This document shows, piece after piece, positions 11,361 through 22,800 of a stretch of DNA of 64,000 nucleotides. How positions within the stretch are numbered: position 1 is the first letter of the stretch; the number at the start of each line of letters is the position of its first letter. The notes beneath the pieces were generated by a model. The model ran no database searches, had not been told where the DNA came from, and saw nothing but the letters and a program-made list of their open reading frames with translations. A program made the position numbers and the translations under genes. The DNA is from Mugil cephalus (lineage: Eukaryota; Chordata; Actinopteri; Mugiliformes; Mugilidae): positions 26,618,319 through 26,682,318 of the forward strand of contig NC_061775.1 of the NCBI RefSeq assembly GCF_022458985.1. Reading direction: 5' to 3'.

Positions 11361-14037
11361 TCACACGGCGCTGTCGGCCCTCAGAGGGGCCCTCTGTGGG
11401 TTCGCTCGGGCCTGCTGCTTGTCCGCCTCTCGTCGCTTTTTCTCCTGCAGGTACTGCACGTAGCGCCTCACTCCTCGGATGGTCTGGATCGTGAGCACGG
11501 TGCCGGCGGAGTACAGGATGGCGGTGATGAGTCCGAACAGAGCCACGGCCGCATCGCCTCCGCCCACGTTGCAGTTCATCCAGGTGTAGCCGGCCCTCGC
11601 GTACAGCCTCTCCCGCCTCAAGCACACTTCGGTGGAGTTGACCCCGATTATGAAGTGCAGGTAGAGGCCGACGGCCACCACGTACCCCACCGCGCCCACC
11701 GCCTGGAACACCAGCGATCCGTACAGGTGCTTCTTCGACAGGTGGTGGGCGGGTTTGTTCCCGGCGACGACGAACAGCAGCGACAGGACGCCGAAGGTCA
11801 GGCTGAAGGGGACGCCGCCGTAGAGGCCCGGCGCCCTCATCTGGCTGTACTGCATGTCCAGATCTCGGGCCTCCTGCAGCTCAGTGCCCTGCAGGTTGAA
11901 GTTGGAGTTGAGGTTGAAGCCGCCGATGGACGCCGCCGACAAGCCGGAGGTCACCATGTGAGCTGCGACCACGCAGATCAGGACCAGGGCGTTGGTCAGG
12001 ACGGCGCAAATCAGCACAATGCCTTAGCACAGGGAGAGAGAAATCATGTCATGTCCACCTCTGATCAATCTACCGGTTAATTGACGTGAAAATAAAACCA
12101 ATAAAACATTCTGCATCCCGTGTGCCGGGTATCTGGGGTAATTACTGAGCATACAATCAGGTTAATATTGAAAACCATTTAAAAATATACCATTTTCTGC
12201 TATTGTTTTTAGATTTTGTTACCTAAATAACTTAAATCTTTACCAGTAATGTCATTTACCTGAACTTTATCGCCTCTTTCAATCTTTGTCACAAAATATT
12301 AAGGAATGCCTATCACACGTTCCTAGAGGTGAAGGGAGTTTCCTTAAATGTCAACGATTAAAAGAGTCTATTTACAATCACCTGAATTAAGGAAAGAAGC
12401 ACATCTTCCCTGTTGAGAAATGTTGTTTATCCCAGACCAACACTAGATTAACTTTCCCAACACCAGTGTTGCCATTAACATTCTTAAGGGAATCAACTAT
12501 TGTGGCTAAGTCATTAGTTTGTAGTGTTTGTATATCAAGTTTTTAAGCTTGCTCCCTCTGAGTAAACGCCAGGAAACCGGTCTGTCCAGTTCTCACTCTG
12601 TGGGAGGAAGGAATGAACTTCACCGAAAACCAGCCTCCATTACGAGAACTTTCATTTTAAATGACCCAGATATTTCCACCGCGATCGTGACCTCACCTCT
12701 CCTGGAGCATATGTGGGTGCATTTGGAGTCGTGGCGCTCGGCCCGGGGGGCGTCCCGCGAATGCCTGTGTGAGGAGTCGGACTCTCGGGGGTAGTAAGGA
12801 GGTCGGGAGGAGGTCCTGGAGCAGAGAGAGAGAGCACATGATTCAAACACTGCAGCAGTTAAAACAGCAGGTTAAAACAACATCTTTCTGCTGAGTCTGG
12901 AAACATCCATCCATTTTTATCCACTTATAAGAGGCCAAGCAAGGTATTCCAACACATTCCATCTCTGGCGTATCTACTACCAGAAATCTGGTCTATCCGT
13001 CCAGAGCCATCCTGCAAACCTCAAGAGGGCAACTAGTCCTTTGAACCACCTGAACAAGCCACATTCGATGTAAAGCACAAGGAGCATCTTTACTCTCTTT
13101 ACTCCCCATCTCTTAAGGCCATAGATGCATCTGTGCTGATGTTATTTTGGGATGCAGGGGTGTCCTGGTGATGCTGGCTGCTTTGTTTGTGTGTAAACAG
13201 ATTTGAAAAGTGAAATCTGAACCTGTGAGACTTCTCTGTCAACTACGATTTCCAAGAGTGAAGTTTGATATGAATTTGAGACGATGGACGGTAGCTCTGT
13301 CACTTTAAATTGGGACTCACTGTGTTTTATGTTTTGTATTTTACAGTATCTAAGTCCACATTTCGTTGTAGATCGAGCCAACCCTGATAGAGGTGTTGAA
13401 TGAATCCCAGATGTTTTGTTGTTTACAGTCACACACCAGATAGTTTGGGAGTGATTGAGATGTGTTTTATGTCCTGTATTTTTAAAGGTTACTGTCACAG
13501 CAAGAGGAAACTACTAAGGGGAAGTTTGTTGCTGGGATGTTGTTGACCTCAAGCACAGGAAGCGAGGCCTTGTGATTAAATTAAAGTACATAAAATACAT
13601 ACAAAATATAATAAAAATAAAGGTGCATTTTGAGGCATTTGGTCCCCATGGGGGTATAAAAACTACATCTTTGCTAGTTTCCTCATTTTTCTGTTTTAAT
13701 AAAGTGGACATATGTTTTGTTTTTGATAGACATTTGCAGTTAATACAGTTGTGTTGACATCTATACAAACACATGTTGCGTTTAAAGCCTCCCTGGTCAG
13801 TTAGGAGTCAATGTTTTTTTTTACTAAATACCTTTTTGTCAGGTACTTTAATACTGAATAGAGTAAAGCACACCTGTCCGTAGATGACCGGTCGTCGTGT
13901 GGCTCCCGGTGATCTCCGTTTCTCTCCCGGTGATCTCCGTTTCTCTCCCGGTGATCTCCGTTTCTCTCCCGGTGGTCTCCGTTTCTCTCCCGGTGTCCCC
14001 GGTTTGAACGGGGCTGCTGGCTCATACCTGCTGACAT
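11361..14037 (-). CDS. marveld3: MARVEL domain-containing protein 3 (tight-junction tetraspan)
   Basis: Three coding exons on the - strand: 14037-13874, 12815-12697, 12022-11361, GT-AG joined, 314 residues if the ATG at 14037 is used (310 from the ATG at 14025). The N-terminal part is Arg/Glu/His/Asp-rich, typical of cytosolic MARVELD3 tails. Exon 3 encodes the MARVEL domain: TM1 (VLICAVLTNALVLICVVAA), a first extracellular loop, TM2 (FSLTFGVLSLLFVVAG), TM3 (GSLVFQAVGAVGYVVAVG), a second loop with paired Cys and an Asn-Ser-Thr glycosylation site, and TM4 (AALFG-like, ending SAGTVLTI). Known role: tricellular and bicellular tight-junction component with occludin and tricellulin. It ends in DSAV, a possible class I PDZ ligand. 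The N-terminus is shorter than I recall for mammals. An AG just upstream of GTATGAGC leaves room for a missed upstream exon, so the start is uncertain. Confidence 0.9.
12816..13873 (-). other. marveld3 intron 1 with LINE remnant
   Basis: The intron contains a decayed repeat at 12906-13130. It runs from CATCCATTTTTATCCACTTA to a block resembling the fish LINE 3' region (gaaccacctgaacaagccac, then ccccatctcttaagg). The rest is AT-rich with nothing recognisable. Confidence 0.55.
12906..13130. mobile_element. degenerate LINE 3'-region fragment
   Basis: The order of short blocks (ATCCATTTTTATCCACTTAT, gaaccacctgaacaa, attcgatgtaaagcac, catctcttaagg) matches a very common teleost LINE segment as I remember it. 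Many substitutions and no open frame. Family assignment is tentative. Confidence 0.45.
13905..13995 (-). repeat. 21-bp coding minisatellite in marveld3 exon 1
   Basis: Four near-identical 21-bp units begin at 13905, 13926, 13947 and 13968, plus a partial fifth. On the - strand each encodes the heptad RERNGDH. Units differ by single bases, which suggests recent expansion. The length is a multiple of three, so the frame survives copy-number change. Confidence 0.9.
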
Positions 14038-14052
14038 AAAGTGAATAATTCA

Positions 14053-14081
14053 TTTATTTTATTTTATTTTATTTTATTTTT
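14053..14081. repeat. (TTTTA)n microsatellite
   Basis: Five tandem ATTTT units immediately upstream (transcription sense) of the marveld3 start. Confidence 0.9.
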
Positions 14082-14943
14082 AACACAGAAGGGACCTTTG
14101 AACAAAATAAAAACTCTCTATGTTACAATAAAAATAAACTTCCATCTCGTTAAATGTATTTGACAGTTATTATATTTTTAACAGTCGGAACAGATTTTAA
14201 CGGTTAAGTTAAAGCTGCCGTTGACGTAGAGAAATTAACCGTTGACGTATGTTGCGTCAAAAAACGTAAAGAAAAACAGAAATTTAGTAGCGTCTTGGAG
14301 CCATTTCATGATTAAAAAATGAAAAAAAAATAAAAATAATTGACTAAATAAAACCAGATTAACTAAATACGAAACAGCACAAACTACTACAGGAAGAAAC
14401 GTTGTTCATGGCTAATTCATTTAATATATTTCAATTTATTGTGAACCTACCGTTGACGTATCTTACGTCAGTACGCACGAAAACGTAAAGTAACATAAAA
14501 CATATAACATTAGTAACATACTCTAGTGGCCTCTTAAAAGAACCGTAAACTGATGATTCAGCCTCCCAAAATAACTAAGTTAATCAAATATTAACTTGTA
14601 GAAACGAGGACGCGTTCTGTACTCAACGAGAAACAACCGAGCGGCAGGTTTGTGGCTTCAAAAACAGCTAAAAACAAAAACACTACGTATGTAGTTTGTG
14701 AGTTAAGGTAGCTAATTAGCCCAATAAAACTAGCCGTGTCAGAGAAAAACTTACTATGAAGTCGATGAAAACACTCCAAAACTCGACTATAATGTCATTA
14801 CTGTGTCCCTAAGTCACTGTCCTGTTTGTTGTCTGATTCCAGGTAGAAGAAACCCCACCCTATCCGAAGAAGGAGGAGGAGGAAGCGGAAGAGAAACGTA
14901 AAGGTGAGCAAAACCAGACCCGTCCCCTCGCTCTTTAACCACC

Positions 14944-15131
14944 TTAGTGGTGGGCGGATCGATCAAAATATCGATAATAGCAATACCAACGTCGGTATCG
15001 ATACTGATACCAATGAGGTGAGACCGATACTTAAGTGGTGGGCGGATCGATCAAAATATCGATAATAGCAATACCAACGTCGGTATCGACACTGATGTAA
15101 TGATACCAATGAGGTGAAACCGATACTTAAG
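14944..15131. repeat. tandem duplicate of an ATCGATA-rich interspersed repeat
   Basis: A unit of about 88 bp starting agtggtgggcggatcgatca occurs at 14946 and again at 15034. Both copies carry aatatcgataatagcaatac and caatgaggtga. The second copy has a small GTAATG-containing insertion. A related (but not identical) ATCGAT-rich repeat occurs in naprt intron 6. Confidence 0.8.
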
Positions 15132-16799
15132 TTTCAGTTTCTCTCTTGTACGACTGAAGTAATAAGTTTGTACACTTCAAAATCAGAAAGAAGTGTAATG
15201 GAGGGAGATATTTAGTTTGTATTGTAATTTCTGATAGTGATGTTTGATACAATAAAATTCAGGCTGGTATAGATGATACCAATCCAATACTGAAATTTGT
15301 GCAAATACACCTAATGTGCCTGGTAAATCTAAAAATAAATAAATAAAGTTTCAAATTATGATTTCGAATGGAATAAAAGACATCAATTTATTTATTTTTT
15401 GATGATGCATTTATTTGGTATCGGATCGATACCAAAGCCAGGCACAGCACCAGCTTCACTGCTGGTTTCTGGCTGGAGTTCAGGTCGTTACCAGCCTGTG
15501 TGAATCAGCCGCTTTGTGCGCTCTCTGTGAAGCCAAAGGGGCCTCTGTCTACTCTCTGTTGGCCTTTTAACGTGTCTCAGAAACATGTTGTTGTTATTTA
15601 TGTGCTTCTTTTATCTGCGGAGATTTGCAAGAAACTCCCCAAAGAGACTTTTTTGTGTTCACCCAACAGCATCTGAGCCCACATTGTGTTAGCTACTTAG
15701 TGCTTATATCTCACTAATGTGACATTTATGCAACAAAACATTTGAATTAAAACATTTGGCTGATTGTTTTACTGACAGAAATTGTTTTAATAATAGTTTA
15801 ATCATTTTAATTAGGGACAAAGCTGCAGGATTTTACATCTTCCCATGTCTCATTAATTGTAAGTGAATATCTTTGCACTTTTAATCAAATACATCTGAAA
15901 AAATGACGCTTTACAAATAATACTAATAATGATTTTGTCTAACTTTGTCTAATTTTGCAATACTAATATTGAAGTTGTCATTATTAAGCTCGGTACAGCA
16001 ACTGTTTTCTTTTTGTAGCTTTAAAATATATATACTTTGCTTCTAACTTGTATTTACTGTACTGCAGCAACTAAATTTACCCTTGGGGTATCCAAAAAGC
16101 ATTTTTTTAAAAAAAAAAAAAAGCAACTGGACTTGTAGAGTTTTGTTGAGAAGACATTCGTTCGAGTAGCTGGTGTAAAGTTGAGGTTTAGTCCTGATTT
16201 ACTTTGAATTCAAACTTAAAAAACAAACAAACAAACAAAAAAACAATATAATTACTGTATATATAGTTGTTATTTTAGTTTGTGAACTGTACATTTTATA
16301 GTATTTTTTCACATTCTAATTTAACTTAACTTAAATGTATTAATATTAATGTGTAACTACCTCATATTATAGTCATGGCAAACATACACTTTGAACAATC
16401 TGTTTCCACCTAATATAGCACTAGTTTAGTAAGATTAGGTGGCTACTGCTATCATTTATGCACTTTTTAATGCTCACTTTATCTATATTTTGTATTGCGT
16501 AATTTATCATCTGCCTATTTCCTTTAGTGTGAATTATGTTATTGTTCCTATTTATAGTTTTCTTAAATTTAACACACAAATCCATCTATATAATGTGTTG
16601 ATAGTAGCTCAATCTGTCATTGTGTATCATCTGTACATAGGTCCACCTGTAAATATTGTCTATATGCTATAAAAACAACATGTTCCTGCTTGTTGCACTT
16701 CTGATTAGATGCTAAACTGCATTTCGTTGCTCTGTACCTGTACATGTGTAATGAGTTGAATCTCATCCTAATTAATGCAGAATATAATTGTGGCCACCA

Positions 16800-16967
16800 G
16801 GGGGCAGTAGTTAAACGTTGACGTCGTCGCCGCAGCTAAACGCTTCCGGGTTGCTTCTCTGCGACTGTAAACAATAACATGAGGACACAGCCTGAGTTGT
16901 GTAACTTTTCGTAGTCGTGCATTCCTCTGTGTTTTATCCGGGACACATCATTTAATCCTCCGCGGTC
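16800..16967 (+). promoter_or_regulatory. probable c8orf82 promoter / 5' UTR
   Basis: A GC-richer island just upstream of the ATG carries TGACGTCG (CRE-like, 16819-16826) and CTTCCGGG (ETS-like, 16843-16850). This pattern is common in TATA-less housekeeping promoters. Inference from motifs and position only. Confidence 0.45.
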
Positions 16968-18505
16968 ATGTTGTTCGTCCGGGCCGCGGCTCTCGGCTGC
17001 AGAGCTCTGGCCGCTCCGCGCTGCCTCCTCGCCGGCTGCAGCTCCTCCAGAACCACCGCTTCATACATCCAGGGTCAGAGCCCAGAACCTCGCATCCGAG
17101 AATACTTCTACTACATCGACCACCAAGGACAGGTGGGACTATGAATTGAGGCTGAACATAAACCTTGTTTTAAAAAAATGTTAATAATAATATTAATAAT
17201 GATAATGATTTTTGCAGCTTTTCCTCGACGACACGAAAGTGAAAAACTTTGTCACCTGCTTCAAAGGTAAAAATGAACAGACACAGCACAGATGTTGGGT
17301 TTGTTTTTAAATGCTGAATCAACCCTTTTTTTAATACTTAAGAGATCTCACAAACCATCTAAGACTTCAGAAAATATCTATTTTCCTGCAAGACTATGAC
17401 CCCAAAAGTTTGCACATACATGACTTATAAAAAAACAACACGATGAGTGTTTGAGTCAAAGGCCTCAGTCTACTAGAAAATCAGTTCACACACAAGCCTT
17501 GTGTAAAGTGACAGAGCTTGAGCAGTTTTGCAAAGAAGAATGGAATAAAAATAACCACGTCCCGATGTGCAAACCAGACAGAGACCTATATTGACCTATA
17601 TTTTTAAATAATTTACAATATTTGTTTTCTTTCTTGGCACTTTGCAAAAAGAAAAAGCCAAAGTGTATATATATATATATATTTTACCATGGTCCACAGT
17701 TTGCTTCTTGGCCACCAATTTTTAACACTTCACTGTTTCAAATAATATAATTATATCATAATGATATTTGTATTGGATCAGTTCATGACTATGTTGCACT
17801 ATTTTTGCACGGGCCTCCGAAAAACTCAGGTCAAACAAATTGTAAATGTAATTAGTTTAGATTACTACAATTTTATGATTTTATTGCACTGAGAGCTGTT
17901 ATACTTGATTATTGCCTTTACCAGTAGCAGTTTACTATTGACGGTATAATTCACATACATGTTTTGTGTCCTTTCAAGCATTTATTGTGAGAGTTGCGTT
18001 GATGTTGTGGCTTGTGTCTTCTCCACCAGATAAACCGTTCCTGGTCTTCTTCTTCAGCCGCCTGCGTTCAAACCGGAGCGGGCGCTACCAGGAGGACTTC
18101 CCCTTCCTGTCTCTGTGCGGCAGGGAGAGGAACTTCCTGCGCTGCGACGACCGCCCCGTGGTCTTCACCCACCTGCTGCCGAGCCCCGGAGACCAGGAGC
18201 TGCTGTCGTACTGCGGCGGCGCCGAGAAGCTCTCCGTCCCGTTCCGGCCCGAGGCGCTGTACATGCAGCCGGAGAGCGGCCGGGTTTACCACCCCTGCTC
18301 AGAGCGCTCGGGGGGGGTCGGCCTGGTCAGGTCGGCTCTGGCCATCGAGCTCAGCCCCTTCTTTGTTTACGCGTCAGAGAGCGGTCAGTCGGGACAGCCT
18401 ACGCACTTTAACTGGGGAGGACGGAAGCACACGTTGACCAATGAGCTCGCGGCATGTTTCCCCTCGTTAGAGGAGGGCGGCGGGCAGCAGGGGGAACTGG
18501 GTTAA
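16968..18505 (+). CDS. c8orf82: UPF0598 family protein (C8orf82 homologue)
   Basis: Three exons: 16968-17132, 17218-17266, 18030-18505, joined by GT-AG; 229 residues. The N-terminus (MLFVRAAALGCRALAAPRCL) is rich in Arg/Ala/Leu and lacks acidic residues, as expected for a mitochondrial targeting peptide. The family core follows: IREYFYYIDHQGQLFLDDTK, then DKPFLVFFFSRLR, RYQEDFPFLSLCGRERNFLR and, near the end, PTHFNWGGRKHTLTNELA. Human C8orf82 is similar in length (about 216 residues). No enzymatic activity is established for the family, and I infer none. The gene lies on the same strand 1.3 kb upstream of naprt; both human homologues are on 8q24.3. Call sure from the conserved core. Confidence 0.9.
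17267..18029 (+). other. c8orf82 intron 2
   Basis: AT-rich intron with a (TA)n tract at 17664-17683. No other recognisable content. Confidence 0.6.
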
Positions 18506-19833
18506 TGTCCAGACCCGACAAAAGCGCATTAGTTTATAAAAATATGAATCTGTGAAATGATATCAGCTCCGTGCACTGATGGTGACACATCTTGACCCTC
18601 TCAAACGGTTGCATATCATTCGAAGAGATCAAATTATTAGAAAGAAAATAAATGGAAAATATTAAGAAAACATGAAGCAATGTTGTTGGATTATAATGTG
18701 ATCACTCGGACACTAACACATTTTCTTTTTGTTTATTTTCCTCAGCGCTGAGCTCTAACTAAAAATGCATTAAACCCGGACGGGAGTGTGTTGAACATCT
18801 AGTAGTTTTCTTAGTAAATTATGCACAAATGTGTGTGTTTATATATGAAAGACATGAAAAGAAAAGTGTTTCTTATTTATAGAACAACTTAAATTTCCTT
18901 ATTGCCAGTATATCCATCCAGAATACACAGACCTGACATACTGGTATGTTTGCATAGATTTAAAAAAAAAAAAATGTAAAAAATATTCATGACATGACAC
19001 GAATATGAGCAACATTCTTATTTATAGCAGAGTCTGAATAAATAAGATCGTCTGGTTTTATAACATGTCATTAAAAAAATAAATAAAAGGTATTTCGAGT
19101 TAATTTCTCTTTTGTGTGACTAAGGTGACATTTATTTATCTGCACATGTCAAAATGCTGAAACGAGGAAACTTAAATGCTTTTAAGGAAACGAGAGTGAA
19201 TAATTTAATTCTTTTCATGCACATTTTTCTAACTCGAAAGGCTTTAAGATGGAGACAGTTACTTTAAAACAAGACATGACTAAACTCTACATTCATGTCG
19301 ATTCAAATCTTATTTTCTTTTACACTATATGTTCTGGACTGAAATTTGGCTTGACTGCATGTAAAGACGTTTCAAACCTCGTCTAAAACAAAATCTAATT
19401 GCAAAATAAAGTTAAGAAACCCAGTTATACTGTGGGACCTGTCAGACTTTTATGGAGTGATATGAATATGAAGCTAATATTTGCGTATTTTCTTGAATAA
19501 ACAGACACCAAGGTAAAACATTTCTGTTTCCCTTGTCTGATCTCTGACTGTCTGGTGTTTTGATTTTTACGCACAATTGTAGAAAATGAATAAGGGAGGA
19601 AAACTTTTAAGCTGCACCGTTAAAGTTATAATTTATAGGTTTTAAATGTGTATTTGCTCTCCCCAGCGGCGTCTTCTGAAACTGGAGCTGCAGCTTTATG
19701 TGTTCACTCCCCCGCGGCCCCCCGGCTGCGTTTGGGAGGCTCTGAAAGGAGCCAGCGGTGGCTTTGTGAGAACTGCAAGTCCCAGAGATCCCGGCACCAG
19801 TGAAGCTGAAGAGCCAGGGCCGCATTAGAAAAC
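18506..19833 (+). other. c8orf82 3' UTR and naprt upstream region
   Basis: Two AATAAA signals follow the c8orf82 stop: 18647-18652 (within aaaataaatgg, 142 nt away) and 19496-19501 (about 1 kb away). The first is the simpler choice; the second would give a long 3' UTR ending about 330 bp before the naprt ATG. GC content rises from about 19660, consistent with the naprt promoter and 5' UTR. Confidence 0.5.
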
Positions 19834-22800
19834 ATGGCAGCGCCGTCCAGGAACGCGTGCGGGCTCATGGAGCGCTCCGTGCGGGAGCGGGTCCCCCCCC
19901 TGCTCACCGACATGTACCAGTTCACCATGGCGTACGCGTACTGGCGCGCGGGCCGGCACCAGGAGCCCGCCGTGTTCGAGCTCTTCTTCAGGGACAACCC
20001 GTTCGGCGGCGGCTTCTCGCTGTTCGCCGGGCTGCACGACTGTCTGCTGTTCCTGCGGGGCTTCCGCTTCACGGACGAAGGTGAGGACAACTTTGACAGC
20101 TTTGCCGGTGACAAACGAATGAGACGCGGCGATTAAACCCGGTTGTTGATGCGCTGATCGGGGCAGGATGACTTTTCTTTTTTTTTTTCCCCAAACTCTC
20201 TCGCTGCGCGTGGTGAGCCTGTTGCGCAATAGCGCGAGGGTCCCCGTGGAGACGTTCAGGAGTGGGAGCGTCAGCGCCAACTTAGACGTGCAGATGTGAA
20301 CTTTAGCACAGAAGAAAAAAGACCCGTGATCTCCTGCGTGCTGTGAGGGATCAGGTCACGGGGCGACGTGGGCCCCACGGCAGGAAAGTTCACCTGCAGG
20401 ATGCGACCTGCGGGCTGGAGTTCATGCAGCTTTTAGGATATAAAGTAGTTGTTAAAGAACTCAAGATCAGATTTTTATGAAGGTAAATCAAAGAAAAACC
20501 CTGTTTTATCCTAATGAAAGATTAAAGGACAAAGTTCCCCAACAGGAGGAAACATCTACAAGAAAACCCAAACATGCCTTTATTTTAGCTTTGTTAATAT
20601 AAATATGGCTAAACTGAAGTCCCATTTAATGTTATACACTGATCAGGCATAACATTATGACCTATGACCTAATATTGTGCTGTTCTTCATGTTTTTTGAG
20701 TTGTTCCTGAACCGTTGTTGTTGTTGTGTGTGTCTGTGTCAGGCTGCATCCTGCTGGGTGAGTGTCATAGCTATGGGGTGGGGGGGGTTAAGGTGCCTGG
20801 TCTGGTCTAGGTGGGTGCTACATGTCTAAGTAACATCCACATGAATGAATGCCAGGGTCCAAAAGTTTCAAAGTCAACTTAATTGTCAATTTCTTCGCAT
20901 GTTCTAGACATACAAAGCAATTGAAATAACGTTTCTTCTCTTCCACGGTGAAGAGTGAAGTGCACAGGCACAACGGATAAAGGCAGACAATAAAATAGAC
21001 TAAAGTAAAATAAAATAAAATAAAGAGTTCACAGTGTAGTATATGTGGACATAGCAGCAGGAGGTTTTCCTGTGTGAGGCAGGATTGTAAACGGTGATGT
21101 TCAGTCACTGTCAGTGGTCATAATGTTGTGGTTGATCAGTTTATATTATAGTATTATAAATAAAAATGTATAAATGTTCAAATTTATACAAAAAATATCC
21201 CAAAAAAACAATAAGACTTTTAAATATATCATCTTATTGTAACTGTCCATTAATAATTTCTGTATTAAATCCTGTTCTACAGATCATGAAACTAAAGCTG
21301 ATGAATAAATGTTTGGAGTCGCAAAATTTACTTTAACCAGGTATTTTTCTTGTATTGGCATAAAATTCAAATATACAGTATATCTGTGCAATTCATCAAT
21401 AACTGTATTTATGAAGAAAATCCAACCAGCCGAAGCTTCAGCGGAGCCTGTGAGGTCGGCTGGATTAGATTATCCGTTCAGACGGTTATTAGATTTTAGT
21501 GTTGAGGGAGGACATGTGAGCGAGGAGGTGGTGGTGAGCATGACCTCGTGTCCCGGGCTGATGCCCCGTGTTAACTCCCGGTGTTAACTCTGTGCTTGTC
21601 GATGCAGACGTGGACTTCCTGCGCTCCATCCTGCCGCCCGCCACCGACCCCGCCTTCTTCCAGTACCTGCGAGGCCTCGACTGCTCGGGCGTGACGCTGC
21701 GCTCCGTCCCCGAGGGCACGGTGGTGTTCGCCAGGGTGAGCGGCTCAGAATCAGGGTCATACGGTGGTTCAGGGGGTTCAGAGGGTTTAATCACATGTCT
21801 GTAAACGTCTGCAGGTGCCTCTCGTGGAGGTGGCAGGTCCGCTGGCTGTGGTTCAACTGCTGGAGACGAGTTTACTCTGTCTGGTCAACTACGCCAGGTA
21901 CCAGTCACTTCAGAGGACGTTAACGTATCTATTTATCGTTTAAACCTGAAGTCTTCAGCCGTGATTTGATTTATCTTCCCCCTAATGCATCATTTGTTAG
22001 GAATCTCTTGCTTCATTTATTGTTTTCTCATTCTTGTGGTCCTGTGGTGAAACTACAAACAGATGTGAGGATGTTTAAACATTTTATGATTCGGATCAAA
22101 GCCAGAGTTTCAGTTTGTTACTCTCCTTCTATTAGTTTCCTGTCCTGCGACGCTTTTTTTTTCCATCCAAAAGGAGGCAAAAATCACCACAAAAATCTGA
22201 TTGAACCAGTCCAGTTTGTCATTTTTGATTTAATTTTAGTTTATTTCATTACATTTTTATCATGTTATTCAAAGAATCCTTTAAATGTGTGAAATGAGGA
22301 CACACAAACGAAGCTATTTAAACATTTAACAGGGGCTCGGTTTCCCACATCCTTACAACAACCTATAAACAGACATATGATAGATAATCTTAGTATTTTG
22401 GCTCCATTTGATTAGTTGATACAGTCAATATACAATAACAGATCTAATATAATCAGTAAGTTAAACATGAATTCAGAGTTTTGTTGAAGATGCAGATGGA
22501 ATGTGACAGTTTTAGTTTCTCATCCAGCTCATTCCAGGTTTATTAAAGCTGGTGCATCTTAGCCTTTAGTTTTTTCCTGGTGGTATAAGTGTCCACAGGA
22601 AGGAGGTTAAATAGTTTATGGTTTAGTTTATGGACAGTTAGGTACAGTTAGGGTTAGGTACTAATTACATAAGTACAATTATACGAGCATTCTGGAGTTA
22701 TTTCTGCTAAACAAACCTCAGAAGATTGGAGGTGGTGGTGGAAGAGCATTTTAGTAGAGGCGTTAAAGTTGGACCAAAACAAAGCGTGTATTGCTTTTTA

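Larger units (their letters stand above)
14038..16967. other. intergenic region between divergent marveld3 and c8orf82
   Basis: This region should hold both promoters. It contains a tandem ATCGATA-rich repeat (14944-15131), an isolated exon-like segment (14843-14903), poly-A/poly-T tracts near 16105-16123 and otherwise AT-rich sequence. ETS-like CTTCCGC/CTTCCTC motifs read on the - strand near 14875-14890 could belong to a marveld3 promoter. Confidence 0.5.

Noticed and set aside
13905..13995. Regular 21-bp repeats as a CRISPR-like array
   Set aside because: Units are contiguous with no spacers, are coding, and the genome is vertebrate.
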